Positions 62,801-64,000 of a stretch of 64,000 bases of DNA are shown here, piece after piece. The DNA is from Trebonia sp963785645 (GTDB lineage: Bacteria; Actinomycetota; Actinomycetes; Streptosporangiales; Streptosporangiaceae): assembly GCA_963785645.1 (NCBI GenBank), contig CAWAWG010000018.1, positions 186,001 to 250,000 on the forward strand, in the 5' to 3' direction. The notes under the pieces are model-generated. The model searched no databases. It had not been told where the DNA came from and was given only the letters and a program-made list of their open reading frames with translations. The stretch's first letter is position 1. Each line of letters starts with the position of its first letter. The position numbers and the translations under genes were made by a program.

Positions 62801-64000
62801 CTAGGGAACGACGACCGGCTGGATGACGACCGGGCCGGGGACCGGGTCGAGTTCTGTGGCCTGGGAGACGCCCGCGGGGGTGATCACGTCCATGGCCTTT
62901 GGAACCGTGGACGGGTCAACCGAGCAGACCGGCGCGGTGCCGCCGACCGCGCACACGCCGAACGTGTCGGCCCCTGGTGTCGCCGTGAACGCGCGCGCCT
63001 GGTCCGAGCTGAAGCCGTCCTGGCCGGTGAGCACGACGCTGAAACCCCACCCGGACGCCGGGGTGCCGAACTGCGCCTCGGGCAGCGCCACCGTGATCGT
63101 CCGGTCCGACTGCTCGGCGAGCGCGGACGCGGTTCCGGCGCTCGCGCCGCCGGCGTTCACCCACACCGGCGACGCGAAGCCCTGCACCTCGACCCGCTGA
63201 CTCCACGCACCCGACGGCGCGATCGTGTAGTTGCGGGACGTGTAGGCCGCCTGGGTCGAGGTGGCCGATGCGCCGGGCACGTGCACGTAGACGTCGAGCA
63301 GCTGCGCACCGTCGAGCGACCCGAAGGTCGGCACCAGGGTCCGCAGCGTAATCCGCAGGTACGCGTAGGTGCCGTCGCTGAGTACCTGGAACCTGGTCAG
63401 GTCGAACGACCCCGCCGCGAAGTCGGACGCGGTCGGGTACTGGTAAGTGCCGGGCCCGTTGTCGTCGCCGGTCGGGTCGGTCACGTCGAGCACGGTGCTG
63501 CCACCGCCCTCATTGGTCACGGTGACCTGGGCGTACCCGGTGCTGTGGCCGCCGGGAGCGGTAGCGGTGACGGTGACGGCGTTGGTGCCGAAGCTGACCG
63601 GGACCGTCGCGGAGAAGGACCCGTCCGCCGCCGCGGTCGCGGTTGTCACCGTCGCGGGCGCGCTGGTCGTGGTGTCGGCCGCCTGGATGGTCACCTTCGC
63701 GCCGGCCGCCGTCGTCCCGGTCACGGTGGTGGACGCGGTGGCGAGCAGGGCACCGGACGCCGGGGCGGTGATGGTGACCGGGAGCTCGCCGGGCGCCCCG
63801 TGCGTGACGTAGCGCTCGCTGGTCAGCGCGGGCGTGTCAACGTCGTGCCCGGTGCCGACGGAGCGGATCAGCCGCAGTTCCTGTGCTTGAGCCCAGGTCA
63901 GCGGGGACGCCGAGCCGGCCGCCGACCCGTCGGTGAAGCCGATCGACGCGGTTGACGGGTCGCTGCCGTACGGCGAGGCCGCCAGGTCCGGATCCTCCCA
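62801..64000 (-). CDS. C-terminal part of a GH15-type amylase/glucodextranase (N-terminus off the window)
   Basis: 399 residues visible, open at the right edge. From the edge: SPYGSDPSTASIGFTDGSAA and ASPLTWAQAQELRLI, the end of a GH15 (alpha/alpha)6 catalytic domain. Then an Ig-like module (TVTGTTAAGAKVTIQAADTT; SFGTNAVTVTATAPGG) and a C-terminal DOMON/glucodextranase-C module (GSFDLTRFQVLSDGTYAYLR, WGFSVVLTGQDGFSSD). Secreted polysaccharide hydrolase; substrate (starch, dextran or other glucan) not decidable from this part. Confidence 0.85.
   Translation of the reverse strand, partial: WEDPDLAASPYGSDPSTASIGFTDGSAAGSASPLTWAQAQELRLIRSVGTGHDVDTPALTSERYVTHGAPGELPVTITAPASGALLATASTTVTGTTAAGAKVTIQAADTTTSAPATVTTATAAADGSFSATVPVSFGTNAVTVTATAPGGHSTGYAQVTVTNEGGGSTVLDVTDPTGDDNGPGTYQYPTASDFAAGSFDLTRFQVLSDGTYAYLRITLRTLVPTFGSLDGAQLLDVYVHVPGASATSTQAAYTSRNYTIAPSGAWSQRVEVQGFASPVWVNAGGASAGTASALAEQSDRTITVALPEAQFGTPASGWGFSVVLTGQDGFSSDQARAFTATPGADTFGVCAVGGTAPVCSVDPSTVPKAMDVITPAGVSQATELDPVPGPVVIQPVVVP

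Overview
The window is high-GC DNA from a filamentous-type actinomycete. The signs are strong GC bias at third codon positions, frequent GTG starts, an F420-type DDN enzyme, DUF222-HNH and DUF2637 genes, a Nur-type nickel operator and a GH15-type amylase with actinobacterial C-terminal modules. A Streptosporangiales-like or related host would fit, but genus cannot be read from the sequence. There are no rRNA or tRNA genes and no CRISPR array.

Layout. 1-6.3 kb: chromosomal genes, comprising a partial small gene, a NiCoT nickel/cobalt transporter under a Nur box, a hipA remnant, adenosine deaminase with a DMT transporter, and a divergent SDR/XRE pair. 6.525-34.385 kb: an integrated mobile element of about 27.9 kb. 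Its large serine integrase sits at the left end. It is inserted inside a DUF222-HNH gene, whose C-terminal part lies at 6330-6527 and whose N-terminal part lies at 34383-36824. Joining the two halves at a shared TGC restores the expected HNH reading. 37-39 kb: a small remnant and a DUF664/DinB gene split by an IS5-type element. 39-64 kb: chromosomal genes, comprising a DDN-type enzyme, patatin, HelD, the glyoxylate/glycolate block aceB-glcD-glcE-glcF, a large anchored beta-propeller-like protein, an amidohydrolase, a tail-lysozyme protein, miaB-miaA, an S9 peptidase, a D-amino-acid-oxidase-like enzyme under a MerR-peroxiredoxin fusion, and the 3' part of a GH15-type amylase.

Inside the element the genes form modules. 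The left module is integrase, an Mrr-like nuclease, a probable oriT, mobC and relaxase. The middle module holds a GntR regulator, small AICE-type genes, a superinfection-immunity-like membrane protein and a VapBC pair. A transfer module pairs a VirD4-like protein lacking a P-loop with a divergently read HerA/VirB4-type ATPase. The ATPase leads, with a GTGA stop/start overlap, into a cargo operon: an acidic repeat protein, two unknown proteins and a membrane-tethered NB-ARC/WD40 STAND ATPase, the last now broken by an IS3-type insertion. Further right are an RHH-like gene, a second WD40-membrane protein, a RelA/SpoT-like toxin candidate with a small overlapping partner and a near-perfect palindromic operator, and a right-end DUF2637 cluster. 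The STAND operon and the toxin-like pair are the best candidates for an undescribed defence or stability system.

About thirteen reading-frame breaks occur, most at G/C runs and in both element and chromosomal genes (for example glcD). Many are probably single-base assembly errors rather than true pseudogenes, so genes marked broken should be read with that in mind.
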